Assembly: GCA_026400355.1 (NCBI GenBank) | Contig: JAPLPE010000016.1 | Location: forward strand, 1 to 64,000 | DNA: 64,000 nt | Direction: 5' to 3' | Source: Rhodobacterales bacterium | GTDB taxonomy: Bacteria > Pseudomonadota > Alphaproteobacteria > Rhodobacterales > Rhodobacteraceae | Shown: positions 45,301-55,624 of the stretch, one piece after another | How positions within the stretch are numbered: position 1 is the stretch's first letter | How the letters are laid out: each line of letters starts with the position of its first letter | Notes under the pieces: generated by a model | The model's database searches: none | Seen by the model: the letters and a program-made list of their open reading frames with translations, nothing else | What the model was told of the DNA's origin: nothing | Program-made: the position numbers and the translations under genes

Positions 45301-46937
45301 CAGTTATAACCCCTTACATCGCGGAGTGCCGTGGAAAGCCCCTTGTCGACGCCAAAGACCTTGCCCACTGTCGCTGCCGCGAGTGCGTCGAGTTGCTCGA
45401 GGTCGGACTCGCCGAAAGCGATCGCGTGAACCGGAAAGCCAAGTCCGCTTGCCGCCATCGCCGAGAAGACCCGATCGCGGTAACCCGTGTCGGAAGCACC
45501 GTCGGTAAGAACGACAACTGCCGGAAGATAGTCGACGAGAGTCCCCTTGGAGGCAAAGCCCTGCATCTGCTTCAGCGCGACGCCAAGCGCAGAATACATG
45601 TCCGTCCCGCCATCCGCCTGCAGGGCCATGACCTGATCCAGCAGTCTGCTCAGGACGGCGGGATCGTTACCTTCTGCCATCATCGGCGTACCCGGAGCGG
45701 AGGAAAACGGGATGATGACGGTGATGTCGTTCTCCGAAGGCTGCAACAATGACGTCGCAGCTTCGGCCGGATCAAGGATCATCCGCAGCGCCTCTTTCGC
45801 CTCGTTCATCGGAGCACCCTCCATGGAGCCGGATGTGTCGATCAGCCAGATCGTCAGAGAGGGTTTCCGCAGTTCGGTCTGATAGAGCCGCAGCGCCTCG
45901 GCCACGACTTCTGGCGTCGGGGTCGGAACGGACGCCACGGTCAGGGCAGGTATGACGCCCCAGTCCGGGTTCCAGACGGCCGGATCACCGCCCGTCTGGT
46001 CAAGACCGATCAGCCCGGTGCGACGCCCCAAGTCCGAGAGTTGTGATTGGGTGTCCGACGAGAGCAGAAACTTCTGGAGGTCAAGGAAATCCTTTTCCTT
46101 CTCGGGATCACCCTTGTCGATGAAGGCAAGCGGAGAATCTGCGACCATCAGTCCGTTTGCCGGATAGACGACATACAACGGGTTCTGCCCGGCCGGAACA
46201 AGCGCGCGATTGGCCTCGATGACGAGAGCTTCATAGTTGAACATCGCATCATAGGCTTCCGGATTTGCAAGAAAACTCTCCTTGAGCCAGTCTGAAGACC
46301 CCGATGATCTGTCCACCCGCCCAAGGATGTCGCGCACGTTCTCTTGAACGGCCGGATCTTTCAGATTGTCCAGCGTCAACACATCCGGGTTCCCGGCGAA
46401 GGCGTAAAGAAACCCAAGATAGGCCGAAGCGCCGGAATTCGACTGGCTGGCCGAGGTCATCGCAAGGCGGAAATCGCCCGCAGCGGCAGCTGCCGCGATG
46501 TCCTGAACCGTCACATCTGTTCGCCCGACCCAGCCCAGCCTTTGCGCCGTTTCAGATCGGATTCCGAGGACGACCGGGGTTCGCATGATGGAGGCGGCGT
46601 GTCGCGTCACCTTTTGCGTGTCACCAAGGCCGATCCAAAGAGAATGCGCTGGCCAAACTGCATCGAACGGAATCGCCGTTCCGTCATTCAAGGCGCGCGA
46701 GATGTCGACCGAACCCTGAAAGGTCATCCGGACATCAACACCATTCTCCTGCCCCCAGGCCTGGATCAGCGGAACGAGAGGCCTGTTCTCTGAACCGGAA
46801 AGTATGGTCAGGGTACGGCCAGATGCCGTTTGGTCCACATTGCCCCCGCCAAGGTTGAAACCGGCAAAGAGCGCCAAGACCAGCAAGAACCCGGCTCCGA
46901 TGAGCCACCCGGAAAGACCACCTGATTTCATCTTCAT
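45300..46937 (-). CDS. Fusion of substrate-binding domain and von Willebrand factor A domain, membrane-anchored
   Basis: This 545-residue protein starts at MKMKSGG, with AAAGGG upstream. It has a transmembrane anchor (about residues 11-29), an extracellular solute-binding domain (about 42-330; LTILSGSENRPLVPLIQAW, FDAVWPAHSLWIGLGD, AMTSASQSNSGASAYLGF, VVYPANGLMVADSPLAFI) and a VWA domain (about 360-545) with a complete MIDAS: DTSGS (367-371), Thr445 in GGTDMYSAL and Asp479 in LTDGASD. VWA domains mediate metal-dependent protein contacts; here the contact would be governed by a ligand-binding module on the same chain, outside the cytoplasmic membrane. It is the first gene of a three-gene operon. 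No transporter partner is adjacent. Confidence 0.85.
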   Translation of the reverse strand: MKMKSGGLSGWLIGAGFLLVLALFAGFNLGGGNVDQTASGRTLTILSGSENRPLVPLIQAWGQENGVDVRMTFQGSVDISRALNDGTAIPFDAVWPAHSLWIGLGDTQKVTRHAASIMRTPVVLGIRSETAQRLGWVGRTDVTVQDIAAAAAAGDFRLAMTSASQSNSGASAYLGFLYAFAGNPDVLTLDNLKDPAVQENVRDILGRVDRSSGSSDWLKESFLANPEAYDAMFNYEALVIEANRALVPAGQNPLYVVYPANGLMVADSPLAFIDKGDPEKEKDFLDLQKFLLSSDTQSQLSDLGRRTGLIGLDQTGGDPAVWNPDWGVIPALTVASVPTPTPEVVAEALRLYQTELRKPSLTIWLIDTSGSMEGAPMNEAKEALRMILDPAEAATSLLQPSENDITVIIPFSSAPGTPMMAEGNDPAVLSRLLDQVMALQADGGTDMYSALGVALKQMQGFASKGTLVDYLPAVVVLTDGASDTGYRDRVFSAMAASGLGFPVHAIAFGESDLEQLDALAAATVGKVFGVDKGLSTALRDVRGYN

Positions 46938-47238
46938 GACAGGCCCTTTCGAAAAACGATCTGTATCCGGCAACATGATGTCATCGAAACACTCCTGATC
47001 ACTTCGCGGTTTTCCTTCTGAGAAGCAAACAGAAGCGTATTTGGTCCTCTCCGACCGCGTTTGCAATCGGTACCAGCGAACAAGCGCAAAACAGGCGCCT
47101 TTCCGGCCGGAACTGATTTCCGAAAGCCATTGCAGGGATTACCTTCTGACGAGAGTGAAGTCGACATCGTTCGTCGAGAGGTTAAGGCCCCGGATTGCAG
47201 ATGTCGGGGCGCAAAATCTTCCGGAATGCGCAGGATGG

Positions 47239-47705
47239 TCATCTGTGCCAGCTCCGCAAGGGTTTCAGCTGATGGGTCTTCGGTCTGATGTGATCGCCCA
47301 TACGGCCGAAAAGCAAGTCAAGCTCGTTGATAGCCTCGAAGATGAACGGGCCTTTGTTCAACATCACGCTTTCGGCATGCGCGGCCATCGCAGGATCAGT
47401 CACCTCGCCCCGGGACGGAACGCCGGTTCTTATGAGACTCTCGAGGAATTGGGTGGCCCGGAAGACAGGGATATGGGCGACTTCAAAAATCAAGGGTATG
47501 CCTTCCTGCATTTCAGCCGGAGGCCCGCACGCAAGAGCCCTTCATGTTGAAGACGAAGGTCATTGTGGCACTGCGCAAGGCAATCCGCGTAGTTTGCTGC
47601 GGTGGAGGCATAGCGGTTTTCGGCTAGCCAGTTTGCCCACCCGGAAAGGATCTTGTCACGTCCTTTCAGGACCGATTTGCGACGCTTGGACATGTCTGAA
47701 GGCAA
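47239..47705 (-). pseudogene. Pyruvate kinase relic with large internal loss
   Basis: The minus strand retains an N-terminal-like piece (WLAENRYASTAANYADCLAQ, HNDLRLQHEGLLRAGL) and, in another frame, the C-terminal-side piece ATQFLESLIRTGVPSRGEVT, MAAHAESVMLNKGPFIFEAI, RMGDHIRPKTHQLKPLRSW. The latter matches the pyruvate kinase block with conserved PSRAEVTDAAMA and ECVMLNKGPY. The catalytic barrel between the pieces is missing. Together the parts cover under 150 of about 480 expected residues. The rest of 46938-48078 shows no supported gene. Confidence 0.65.
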
Positions 47706-48078
47706 GTCGGATACCTACGGCAGGGCCCCCTATTCCCCCCTTGTAACGGGACCACGCGGGATTGGTGACAGTCCAATGACCAAGAGTGCCCGAGGCATGC
47801 CTTTCAAGCGGGCTGACCGAGGTCGGCAGGCGGAGACCAGCGGCATCGCGCCGAGACGGACTTTTCTACCTGGCATTGTGTCAGGTCACTTCCATGTTGG
47901 CGATCGCGGAGCTGGCAATGGGAGTACCGATGGGGCTGCGTTTGGTCATCCGTAACATCTGGGCAACCGGCGAAGCCGTCTCGAGACCCAGGCCTTTGAC
48001 AGCGCCCGCATGGCTGATGCGGTGGGTCGGCTTTGCCGAAGCCTCGGCCGAAATAGAACTTGAATGTGAATGGGAGTT

Positions 48079-48115
48079 GGGTAAAGCTTTTCTCGGGTTG
48101 AGAAAAGCTTTACCC
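48079..48115. promoter_or_regulatory. Perfect 16-bp inverted repeat upstream of lacI-type gene (operator and/or hairpin)
   Basis: GGGTAAAGCTTTTCTC (48079-48094) and GAGAAAAGCTTTACCC (48100-48115) are exact reverse complements around GGGTT. Each arm holds the short palindrome AAAGCTTT, so the site could bind two regulator dimers 21 bp apart or fold as a leader hairpin. It ends 15 bp before the preferred start codon of the regulator, in a position for autoregulation of the operon. Confidence 0.75.
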
Positions 48116-48130
48116 ATGACGGAGTCGGAG

Positions 48131-49174
48131 ATGCGGCGACCAGGTTCCGATGAAGCCCGTACGACGATACACGACGTAGCCGCCCGTGCCGGGGTCAGCA
48201 TTGCCACTGTCTCCAAGGCTTTGAACGGGAACGGCCGCATGATGGCCGAAACGCGGCGCCGGGTGCTGGACGCGGCGCAGGAACTGAATTTCCGGCCCAA
48301 TGCCTTGGCCCGCGGTCTGCACAGCAAGCGCAGCTTCACTGTCGGTTTGCTGACCGATGACGTCTACGGGAGGTTCGCACTGCCGGTCATGGCTGGCGTC
48401 TCAGAGGGGCTCATCGACCACGGCGTCTCGGTCTTTCTCTGCACCGTCGAAGACAACCACGACCTGGCCCAAAGCCATCTGGACGCGATGATGGAAAAAC
48501 AGGTCGACGGAATCATCGTCACGGGAAAGCGGGTGGACAAGCTTCTTCCGGTCGATCTGCAGGGCCTGCCCGTGCCCGTCGTGCATGTCATGTCCGAGGG
48601 TCCGGCCGATCAGGTCAGCTTTCGACCTGACGAGGCACAGGGCGCCGAACTGGCTGTCCGCCATCTGATTGCAGACGGGCGCAGCCGCATTGCCCATGTG
48701 ACCGGACCCGAACGTTTCCGCGTCGCCCGTGAACGGGCTGCGACCTGGCAAAAGGCTCTGGACGAGGCGGGGTTCCCTGCACCGGCACCCGGACCGATGT
48801 TCGGACTCTGGTCCGAAGCCTGGGGGCACGAGGCCGTAGCCGATCTTTGGTCGCGGCAAGCGCCGCAACCGGACGCTGTCTTTTGCGGAAACGATCAGAT
48901 TGCGCGCGGTGTGATTGACGCGCTGCGGGAAAGAGGGGTCAATGTTCCAGTGGATGTGGCCGTGGTGGGGTTCGACAACTGGGAGATTGTCGCCAACGAA
49001 ACCCGCCCGCCGCTGTCCAGCGTGGATATGAACCTGAGGGAAATGGGGCGTCAGGCAGGCCTGACCCTGTTGGCTGTGATCAACGGCGAGGAGGTTGCGC
49101 CGGGGATCAAGGCGCTGCCCTGCACATTGCGGGTGCGGCAATCAAGTGGCGGGCCCGCCGCAAGGGCCGAATAA
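48131..49174 (+). CDS. LacI-family transcriptional regulator of the GH127 operon
   Basis: This protein of about 347 residues has the LacI helix-turn-helix TTIHDVAARAGVSIATVSKA with the hinge helix RPNALARGLHSKRS, then a periplasmic-binding-protein-like effector domain (VGLLTDDVYGRFALPVMAGV, GIIVTGKRVDKLLPVDLQGL, DGRSRIAHVTGPERFRVARE, DAVFCGNDQIARGVIDALRE, VVGFDNWEIVA). The start at 48131 is preferred because GGAG lies 6 nt upstream; ATG 48116 is in frame but directly abuts the inverted repeat. It is the first gene of a sugar-uptake operon and probably represses it until an arabinose-type sugar binds. Confidence 0.9.
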   Translation: MRRPGSDEARTTIHDVAARAGVSIATVSKALNGNGRMMAETRRRVLDAAQELNFRPNALARGLHSKRSFTVGLLTDDVYGRFALPVMAGVSEGLIDHGVSVFLCTVEDNHDLAQSHLDAMMEKQVDGIIVTGKRVDKLLPVDLQGLPVPVVHVMSEGPADQVSFRPDEAQGAELAVRHLIADGRSRIAHVTGPERFRVARERAATWQKALDEAGFPAPAPGPMFGLWSEAWGHEAVADLWSRQAPQPDAVFCGNDQIARGVIDALRERGVNVPVDVAVVGFDNWEIVANETRPPLSSVDMNLREMGRQAGLTLLAVINGEEVAPGIKALPCTLRVRQSSGGPAARAE

Positions 49175-49211
49175 TGAAGGGGCGGATCGTCCGCCCGGGA
49201 GGAGAGGAAAG

Positions 49212-50453
49212 ATGCTGAGGACACTGACACGGGTGTCGGCGCTTGCGCTGGCAGTCGGGATGGGCACGGCGGCCGCCGCGCAGGACACGCTGACGATGTG
49301 GGCGCGGACCGATGTGCAGAACTTTCTGCCGCAGGTCGTCGAGGCCTTCAACGCCAGCCACACGACGCAGGTCGAAGTGCAGTTCATCCCGCCGGGAGAG
49401 CTTGTGCAGAAATTTGCCACGGCGGCGGCAGGCGGGTCTGCGCCCGACATGCTCTCGCTTGACCTGATCTATACGCCGGCCTTTGCGGCAGCGGGGCAAC
49501 TGGCGGATCTGACTGATATTGCCAAGGCCCTGCCCTATTTCGACCAGTTGTCGCCCGCACATATTCAGGCCGGCACCTATGACGGCCGGATCTATGGTGT
49601 GCCCTTCTCAGCCGACAGCTCGGTTCTTCTGTGGAACAAGGACCTCTATGCCAAGGCCGGACTTGACCCCGAGGTCGGCCCCGGCAACTGGGCGCAGATC
49701 GAGGAGCAGGCCAAGGCCGTCCGCGCCTTGGGCGGTGATGTTTATGGCTACTACTTCTCGGGTGCCTGTGCGGGCTGCAACGCGTTCACCTTCCTGCCCT
49801 ACATCTGGTCCCAAGGTGCCGACATTGTCTCTGCCGATGGTACGACCGCAACGCTCGACACGCCAGAAGTGCGCGGTGCCGTCGATCTTTACCGCCGCCT
49901 GATCGCTGCAGATGCCGTGCCGCCAAGCGCGGAAACGGATACGGGGTCGAGCTTCTTTTCAGCCTTTGCGGGCGGGAACATCGGGATTGCGACTTCGGGT
50001 GCCTTCGCAATCGGCATCCTGAACACGCAATATGCCGACATGAACTATGGCGTGACCTACATTCCCGGTCCGGACGGCCAGCCGTCCTCGTTCGGGGGTG
50101 GTGACAACTTTGTCGTCACGGCAGGCATGGAAGACATGACGGCAGTGGGTGAATTTATCGACTTCATCTATTCGCCCGAAATGCAGAAACTGATGGCAGA
50201 GTTCGGCAGCCTTCCGGTCCGCGGGGACGTTGCAGCGCAGGCGCTTGAAGGGCTGGATACCAGGTATGGCGTGGCGACCGACGCGATGGCCAAGGGCCGG
50301 ACACCGTCGACCGTGGTGTATAACGACATATACAACTCGGCGACCGGGCCGTGGCTGCAGTTTCTGCAGGAATCGTTCTACGGCGACGACGTCGATGGCT
50401 CGATCATGATTGCTCAGGAAACCATGCAGTCAATCCTCGACGGCGTGCAGTAA
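49212..50453 (+). CDS. Sugar ABC transporter binding protein (family 1)
   Basis: This 413-residue protein begins at MLRTLTRVSALALAVGMG, with GGAGAGGAAA just upstream and a Sec signal peptide cleaved near AAAAQD. The mature protein is a family 1 carbohydrate-binding protein: LTMWARTDVQNFLPQVVEAF, PPGELVQKFATAAAGGSAPD, YGVPFSADSSVLLWNKDLYA, and a C-terminal GGDNFVVTAGMEDMTAVGEF. It is the second gene of the lacI-GH127 operon; the probable ligand is an arabinose-containing oligosaccharide. A strong hairpin follows. Confidence 0.92.
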   Translation: MLRTLTRVSALALAVGMGTAAAAQDTLTMWARTDVQNFLPQVVEAFNASHTTQVEVQFIPPGELVQKFATAAAGGSAPDMLSLDLIYTPAFAAAGQLADLTDIAKALPYFDQLSPAHIQAGTYDGRIYGVPFSADSSVLLWNKDLYAKAGLDPEVGPGNWAQIEEQAKAVRALGGDVYGYYFSGACAGCNAFTFLPYIWSQGADIVSADGTTATLDTPEVRGAVDLYRRLIAADAVPPSAETDTGSSFFSAFAGGNIGIATSGAFAIGILNTQYADMNYGVTYIPGPDGQPSSFGGGDNFVVTAGMEDMTAVGEFIDFIYSPEMQKLMAEFGSLPVRGDVAAQALEGLDTRYGVATDAMAKGRTPSTVVYNDIYNSATGPWLQFLQESFYGDDVDGSIMIAQETMQSILDGVQ

Positions 50454-50464
50454 GCGTCTGTCAT

Positions 50465-50493
50465 GAGGGGGCGGGCCCAGGGCCTGCCCCCTC
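50465..50493 (+). terminator. Hairpin between binding-protein and permease genes
   Basis: GAGGGGGC...GCCCCCTC with an inner GGCC/GGCC pairing forms a long, very stable stem 12 bp after the binding-protein stop. It likely protects the upstream mRNA or attenuates transcription, giving more binding protein than permease. No long T-run is present. Confidence 0.6.
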
Positions 50494-50529
50494 TCTCACC
50501 CTGACCGATCCTTAACGGGAAAACCGCCG

Positions 50530-51453
50530 ATGTCGCAGGCTGACCTTGCCGTAAAGACCCGTCGCCGGATGGGAAGTCAGCGCCGCCGCGAGATGGCCGG
50601 GCTGTTGTTCGTTCTGCCGGCGATGGCGCTGGTCCTTGTCTTCTTCCTGATCCCCTTGTGCATGACGGTGTGGATGTCCTTTCACAACTGGCCCCTCATG
50701 GGCGCGCCCAAATGGACAGGTCTTGATAACTATGCAGCCATGCTCAAGGACCGCCGGTTCTGGGGCGCGATGGAATTCACCATCTGGTACAGTATCGTGG
50801 CCACCATCGCGATCTTTGGCGTGGCCTTTCCGCTGGCCCTGTTCGTCGAACGCCCCGGCCGGACAACGGCCATCTACCGCACGGCGTTCTTCCTGCCTGT
50901 CGTTGTGGGTTTCGGTTCGGCGAGCCTTCTCTGGGCATGGTTCATGAACGTTGACTCGGGTCTTTTTTCCCCTGCCGCTGTGGCGATGGGACTGACCGAT
51001 GAACCCGTCAACCTCATGGCCACGACGGACGGCGTCTTCTGGTCGATCATGGTGCTTGTGGTGTGGAAAACCGCCGGGTTCAGCATGATCCTTCTGATGA
51101 CCGGCCTTCAATCCGTACCCCATGACATCATCGAGGCCGCCCATATCGACGGCGCCAACCGGTTCCAGCGGTTCTGGCGGATCAAGTTGCCGCTCATGCG
51201 GCGGACGCTGGCACTTGCCCTGATCCTGTCAGTGGCAGGGTCGATGCTGGCTTTTGACCAGTTCTACATCATCAGTAATGGCGGCCCGCGCAACAGCACG
51301 CTGACGGCGGTCTACTGGATCTTCTCGCAGTCCTTCGTGTCCTTCAAACTGGGCTACGGCGCTGCGCTGTCGATGGTCCTTCTCGTCATCCTTGTCATCA
51401 TCTCGATCGCGCAACTCTGGCTGCTCCGCAGCCCGACGGGAGACGCGAAATGA
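50530..51453 (+). CDS. Sugar ABC transporter permease (MalF/UgpA type)
   Basis: This 307-residue permease has helices LLFVLPAMALVLVFFLIPLC, VATIAIFGVAFPLALFVERP and ILSVAGSMLAFDQFYIISNG. The EAA loop is DIIEAAHIDGANRFQRFWRI. Its end overlaps the next permease start by 4 nt (ATGA). It forms the channel with that partner for the family 1 binding protein. Confidence 0.92.
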   Translation: MSQADLAVKTRRRMGSQRRREMAGLLFVLPAMALVLVFFLIPLCMTVWMSFHNWPLMGAPKWTGLDNYAAMLKDRRFWGAMEFTIWYSIVATIAIFGVAFPLALFVERPGRTTAIYRTAFFLPVVVGFGSASLLWAWFMNVDSGLFSPAAVAMGLTDEPVNLMATTDGVFWSIMVLVVWKTAGFSMILLMTGLQSVPHDIIEAAHIDGANRFQRFWRIKLPLMRRTLALALILSVAGSMLAFDQFYIISNGGPRNSTLTAVYWIFSQSFVSFKLGYGAALSMVLLVILVIISIAQLWLLRSPTGDAK

Positions 51454-52295
51454 GCGCCCGTGTGAACCCGCTCGGGCGGGCCGCCTATCACATGATCGGC
51501 ACAGTGCTGGCGCTGACTTTCATCGCGCCGCTCGTCTGGGCCTTCCTCTCCAGCCTCAAGCCGGCGGCCGAGGCCCGCCTGCCTCCCCTGCCCCCATGGC
51601 CTACAGGTTCCGTGACGGTTGAAAACTATGTGGCCCTTGACGGCTATGGCGTGGGGTTCTGGAGCCATGCGAGCAACAGCGTCATCGTCTCGATCGGGAC
51701 GGTCGTTCTGACCGTCATCATCAGCGTCCTGGGCGGCTATGGTTTTTCCCGCTTCCGCTTTCCGTTCAAGAGCGTGTTCTTCATCATGATCATCTCGACG
51801 ATCATGATCCCGTTCCAGTCGATCTTGACACCGCTGTTCCTGATCCTGTCCAAGGCGGGGCTGCAGAACAGCCTGTTCGGGCTTGTCCTCATCTATGTAA
51901 CGCTGCAACTGCCGTTTTCGATCTTCATGATGCGAAACGCCTTTGATGCCGTGCCTATCGAGATTGAGGAGGCGGCGCGGGTTGACGGAGCGTCGGTGTT
52001 TACGGTGCTGACCCGCGTCATGCTCCCGCTGGTCGCGCCGGGGATCGTGACCGTGGCGATCTTTGCCTTCCTTGCGGCCTGGAACGAGTTTCTTGCGGCC
52101 CTTATCTTTTTGACTGATCAAGAGAAATACACGCTTCCCGTGCTGATCGTTGCGGTCCGTTCCGGCCGCTACGGGTCAGTGGACTGGGGCGCTGTGCAGT
52201 CGGGAGTCACAGTGATGATGATCCCCTGCGTGATCCTGTTCCTGCTTCTGCAACGCTATTACGTCCGCGGCCTGACGGCCGGGGCGGTCAAATGA
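51450..52295 (+). CDS. Sugar ABC transporter permease (MalG/UgpE type)
   Basis: This 281-residue permease has helices VLALTFIAPLVWAFLSSLKP, VIVSIGTVVLTVIISVLGGY and LVAPGIVTVAIFAFLAAWNE. The EAA loop reads IEIEEAARVDGASVFTVLTR. It overlaps the upstream permease and runs almost directly into the glycosidase gene, whose ribosome binding site lies within the short junction. Confidence 0.92.
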   Translation: MSARVNPLGRAAYHMIGTVLALTFIAPLVWAFLSSLKPAAEARLPPLPPWPTGSVTVENYVALDGYGVGFWSHASNSVIVSIGTVVLTVIISVLGGYGFSRFRFPFKSVFFIMIISTIMIPFQSILTPLFLILSKAGLQNSLFGLVLIYVTLQLPFSIFMMRNAFDAVPIEIEEAARVDGASVFTVLTRVMLPLVAPGIVTVAIFAFLAAWNEFLAALIFLTDQEKYTLPVLIVAVRSGRYGSVDWGAVQSGVTVMMIPCVILFLLLQRYYVRGLTAGAVK

Positions 52296-52312
52296 CATCC
52301 AAGGAGAATCCC

Positions 52313-54246
52313 ATGCCCGTGACTCGTACCGACAGCTTTCGCCCGCCTTCGATTGCCGACATCGACCTTGGCGGCTTCTGGGGCGAACGGATCGATGCCG
52401 TGTCGTCAAGGACCGTCCGCATCCTGTATGACCGCTGCGTCACCGCCGGGATGCTGGATCAAGTCGACCCCGCGCGCCCCGTGCCGGAACTGCGCCTGCC
52501 CTTCATGATCAAGGACGGCTTCACCGCCGGCACCGTGACCACCCAAATGTTCTGGGACAGCGATCTGGCCAAGGTGATCGAAGCCGCAGCCTATGCGGTC
52601 TACCGCCAGCGCGATCCCGCGCTCGAGGCCGACATCGACGCCTTGATCGACATGTTCGCGCGGCTTCAGCAGCCCGATGGCTACTGCAATAGCTGGTACA
52701 TCCGCATGCAACCCGGCCGACGCTGGACCAACCTGCGGGACTGCCATGAACTTTACTGTGCAGGCCACCTGATCGAGGCTGCCGTGGCCTGGGTCCAGGC
52801 CACGGGCAAGCGTACACTGCTGGACGTGATGTGCCGCTATGTGGACCATATCGGCACCGTCTTTGGCCCCGGCGAAGGACAGTTGCCCGGCTATTGCGGG
52901 CACGAGGAAATCGAACTGGCACTGGTGCGCCTCAGCCGTGAAACGGGGCGGCGCGATTACATGGACCTTGCCAAATTCTTTATCGACGCCCGCGGCACCC
53001 AGCCGCATTACTTTGACGACGAGGCCCGCCGCGACGGACGCGATCCCAAGGCATTCCATTTCAAGACCTACGAATACAACCAGTCCCACCTGCCCGTGCG
53101 GGAGCAGAAGACCGTGGTGGGACATGCGGTTCGAGCGATGTACCTTTATTCCGGCATGGCCGATATTGCCGCCGAGTATGGCGATGACAGCCTGACGGAT
53201 GCGCTGGAAATCCTCTGGGACGACCTTTGCGGACGTCAGATGTATCTAACTGGCGGCATCGGGCCTGCGGCCTCGAACGAAGGCTTCACTGGGGCATATG
53301 ACCTTCCCAATGACACCGCCTACGCCGAAACCTGCGCCTCGATCGGGCTGGCCTTCTGGGCTTCGCGGATGCTTGGGCGCGGTCCGAACCGGCGCTTTGC
53401 CGACATTATGGAACGCGCGATCTATAACGGGGCGCTGGCCGGGCTGTCACAGGACGGGGCGACCTTCTTCTACGAAAACCCGCTGGAAAGCCATGGCAAC
53501 CACCACCGCTGGGTCTGGCATCATTGCCCCTGCTGCCCGCCGAACATCGCGCGCATGATCGGGGCCATCGGCACCTACATGTATGGCGTGTCCGACCATG
53601 ACGTCGCGGTCCACCTTTATGGGGAAAGCACGGCCAGGCTCAAGGTCGCAGGCGCGGCGCTGACGCTCAAGCAGGGCGGAGACTATCCGTGGGCCGAGAC
53701 GGTGAGCTTTGGGATCTCCCTTGACCGGCCTGCCCGTTTCGTGCTGCACCTGCGGGTGCCTGAATGGGCCACCACGGCAGAGCTGAAGGTCAACGGAGCG
53801 GTCGTTGCCGCCAAGGCCGGCAACTCAGGCTATCTGACGATCGACCGCGACTGGGCCGATGGCGACAGTGTCACGCTGCATCTGCCGATGACTGCCCGCC
53901 TGATCCATCCCCATCCGCGCATCCGCGCCGACACGGGCCGCGTCGCGCTCATGCGTGGCCCGCTCGTCTACTGCGCTGAGGCGGCAGACAACGGGGCCGA
54001 TCTGGACCTGATGACTATGGGGTTGGCACCGAAGGGGGTGAAAACGGCGGCAGTCGCCGAACTTGGCGGTGCGATTGCCCTCGATCTCGACGTCGCACTG
54101 GAAAGCGACGCCGCCTGGGGCAAGGCAATTTATGCAACGAATCCGCCCAAGGCAGAAACTGCCGTGCGCCGCTTCATCCCCTATCACCTCTGGGATAACC
54201 GAACGCCGGGCGAGATGCTGGTCTGGGTGCGAAGGGCTGTCGACGC

Positions 54247-54250
<4 letters not shown>
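52313..54250 (+). CDS. GH127 beta-L-arabinofuranosidase
   Basis: This protein of about 645 residues starts at MPVTRTDSF, with AAGGAG 6 nt upstream; an earlier in-frame ATG overlaps the permease stop. It matches the GH127 (formerly DUF1680) family: RLQQPDGYCNSWY, RDCHELYCAGHLIEAAVAW, YCGHEEIELALVRL. Residues equivalent to those of the Bifidobacterium enzyme HypBA1 are present: Glu323 in EGFTGAYDLPND, Glu339 and Cys341 in YAETCASIG, and Cys407-Cys408 in HHCPCCPPN. These provide the acid/base, zinc ligands and cysteine nucleophile for retaining cleavage of beta-L-arabinofuranosides. No signal peptide is seen, so the imported oligosaccharide is probably cleaved in the cytoplasm. Confidence 0.92.
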
Positions 54251-55344
<1,094 letters not shown>

Positions 55345-55459
55345 ACAAGACGCCTCGGGTTGAGGCGGTTCCGGAAACCTACAGCCGGGACAAGTGGATC
55401 TTCCGCGCAACAGCGGCATGCTGCCGCGAGCGAGGAGAAGATCATGGATAGATGTAGTC

Positions 55460-55494
55460 TTTCACTCAGTTTGATCTACCTATTTCACTCAGTT
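55460..55494. repeat. Pair of 12-bp direct repeats
   Basis: TTTCACTCAGTT occurs at 55460-55471 and 55483-55494, 23 bp apart, in the gene-free stretch after the sugar operon. The meaning is unknown; it may mark an old insertion boundary near the Mu-like remnant. Confidence 0.5.
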
Positions 55495-55624
55495 GGAGCC
55501 GATTTGTGGGCAGCATTTCCGGGAACAGGTGATGCAAGCCAATATCCCACGAATGACGTTTCGGCCGGGGTCGACGATTGCGCTGCGATGGTCAGGATGG
55601 TATGGACCGTCCTTGGCAACGACC

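Noticed and set aside
47653-48115. N-terminal extension of the LacI-type regulator by about 110 codons
   Set aside because: LacI proteins start close to the helix-turn-helix; a GGAG site precedes ATG 48131 and the extension has no family resemblance.
52406-53125. 239-codon minus-strand frame inside the GH127 gene
   Set aside because: It is antisense to a protein with all catalytic residues conserved; it contains no recognisable domain.
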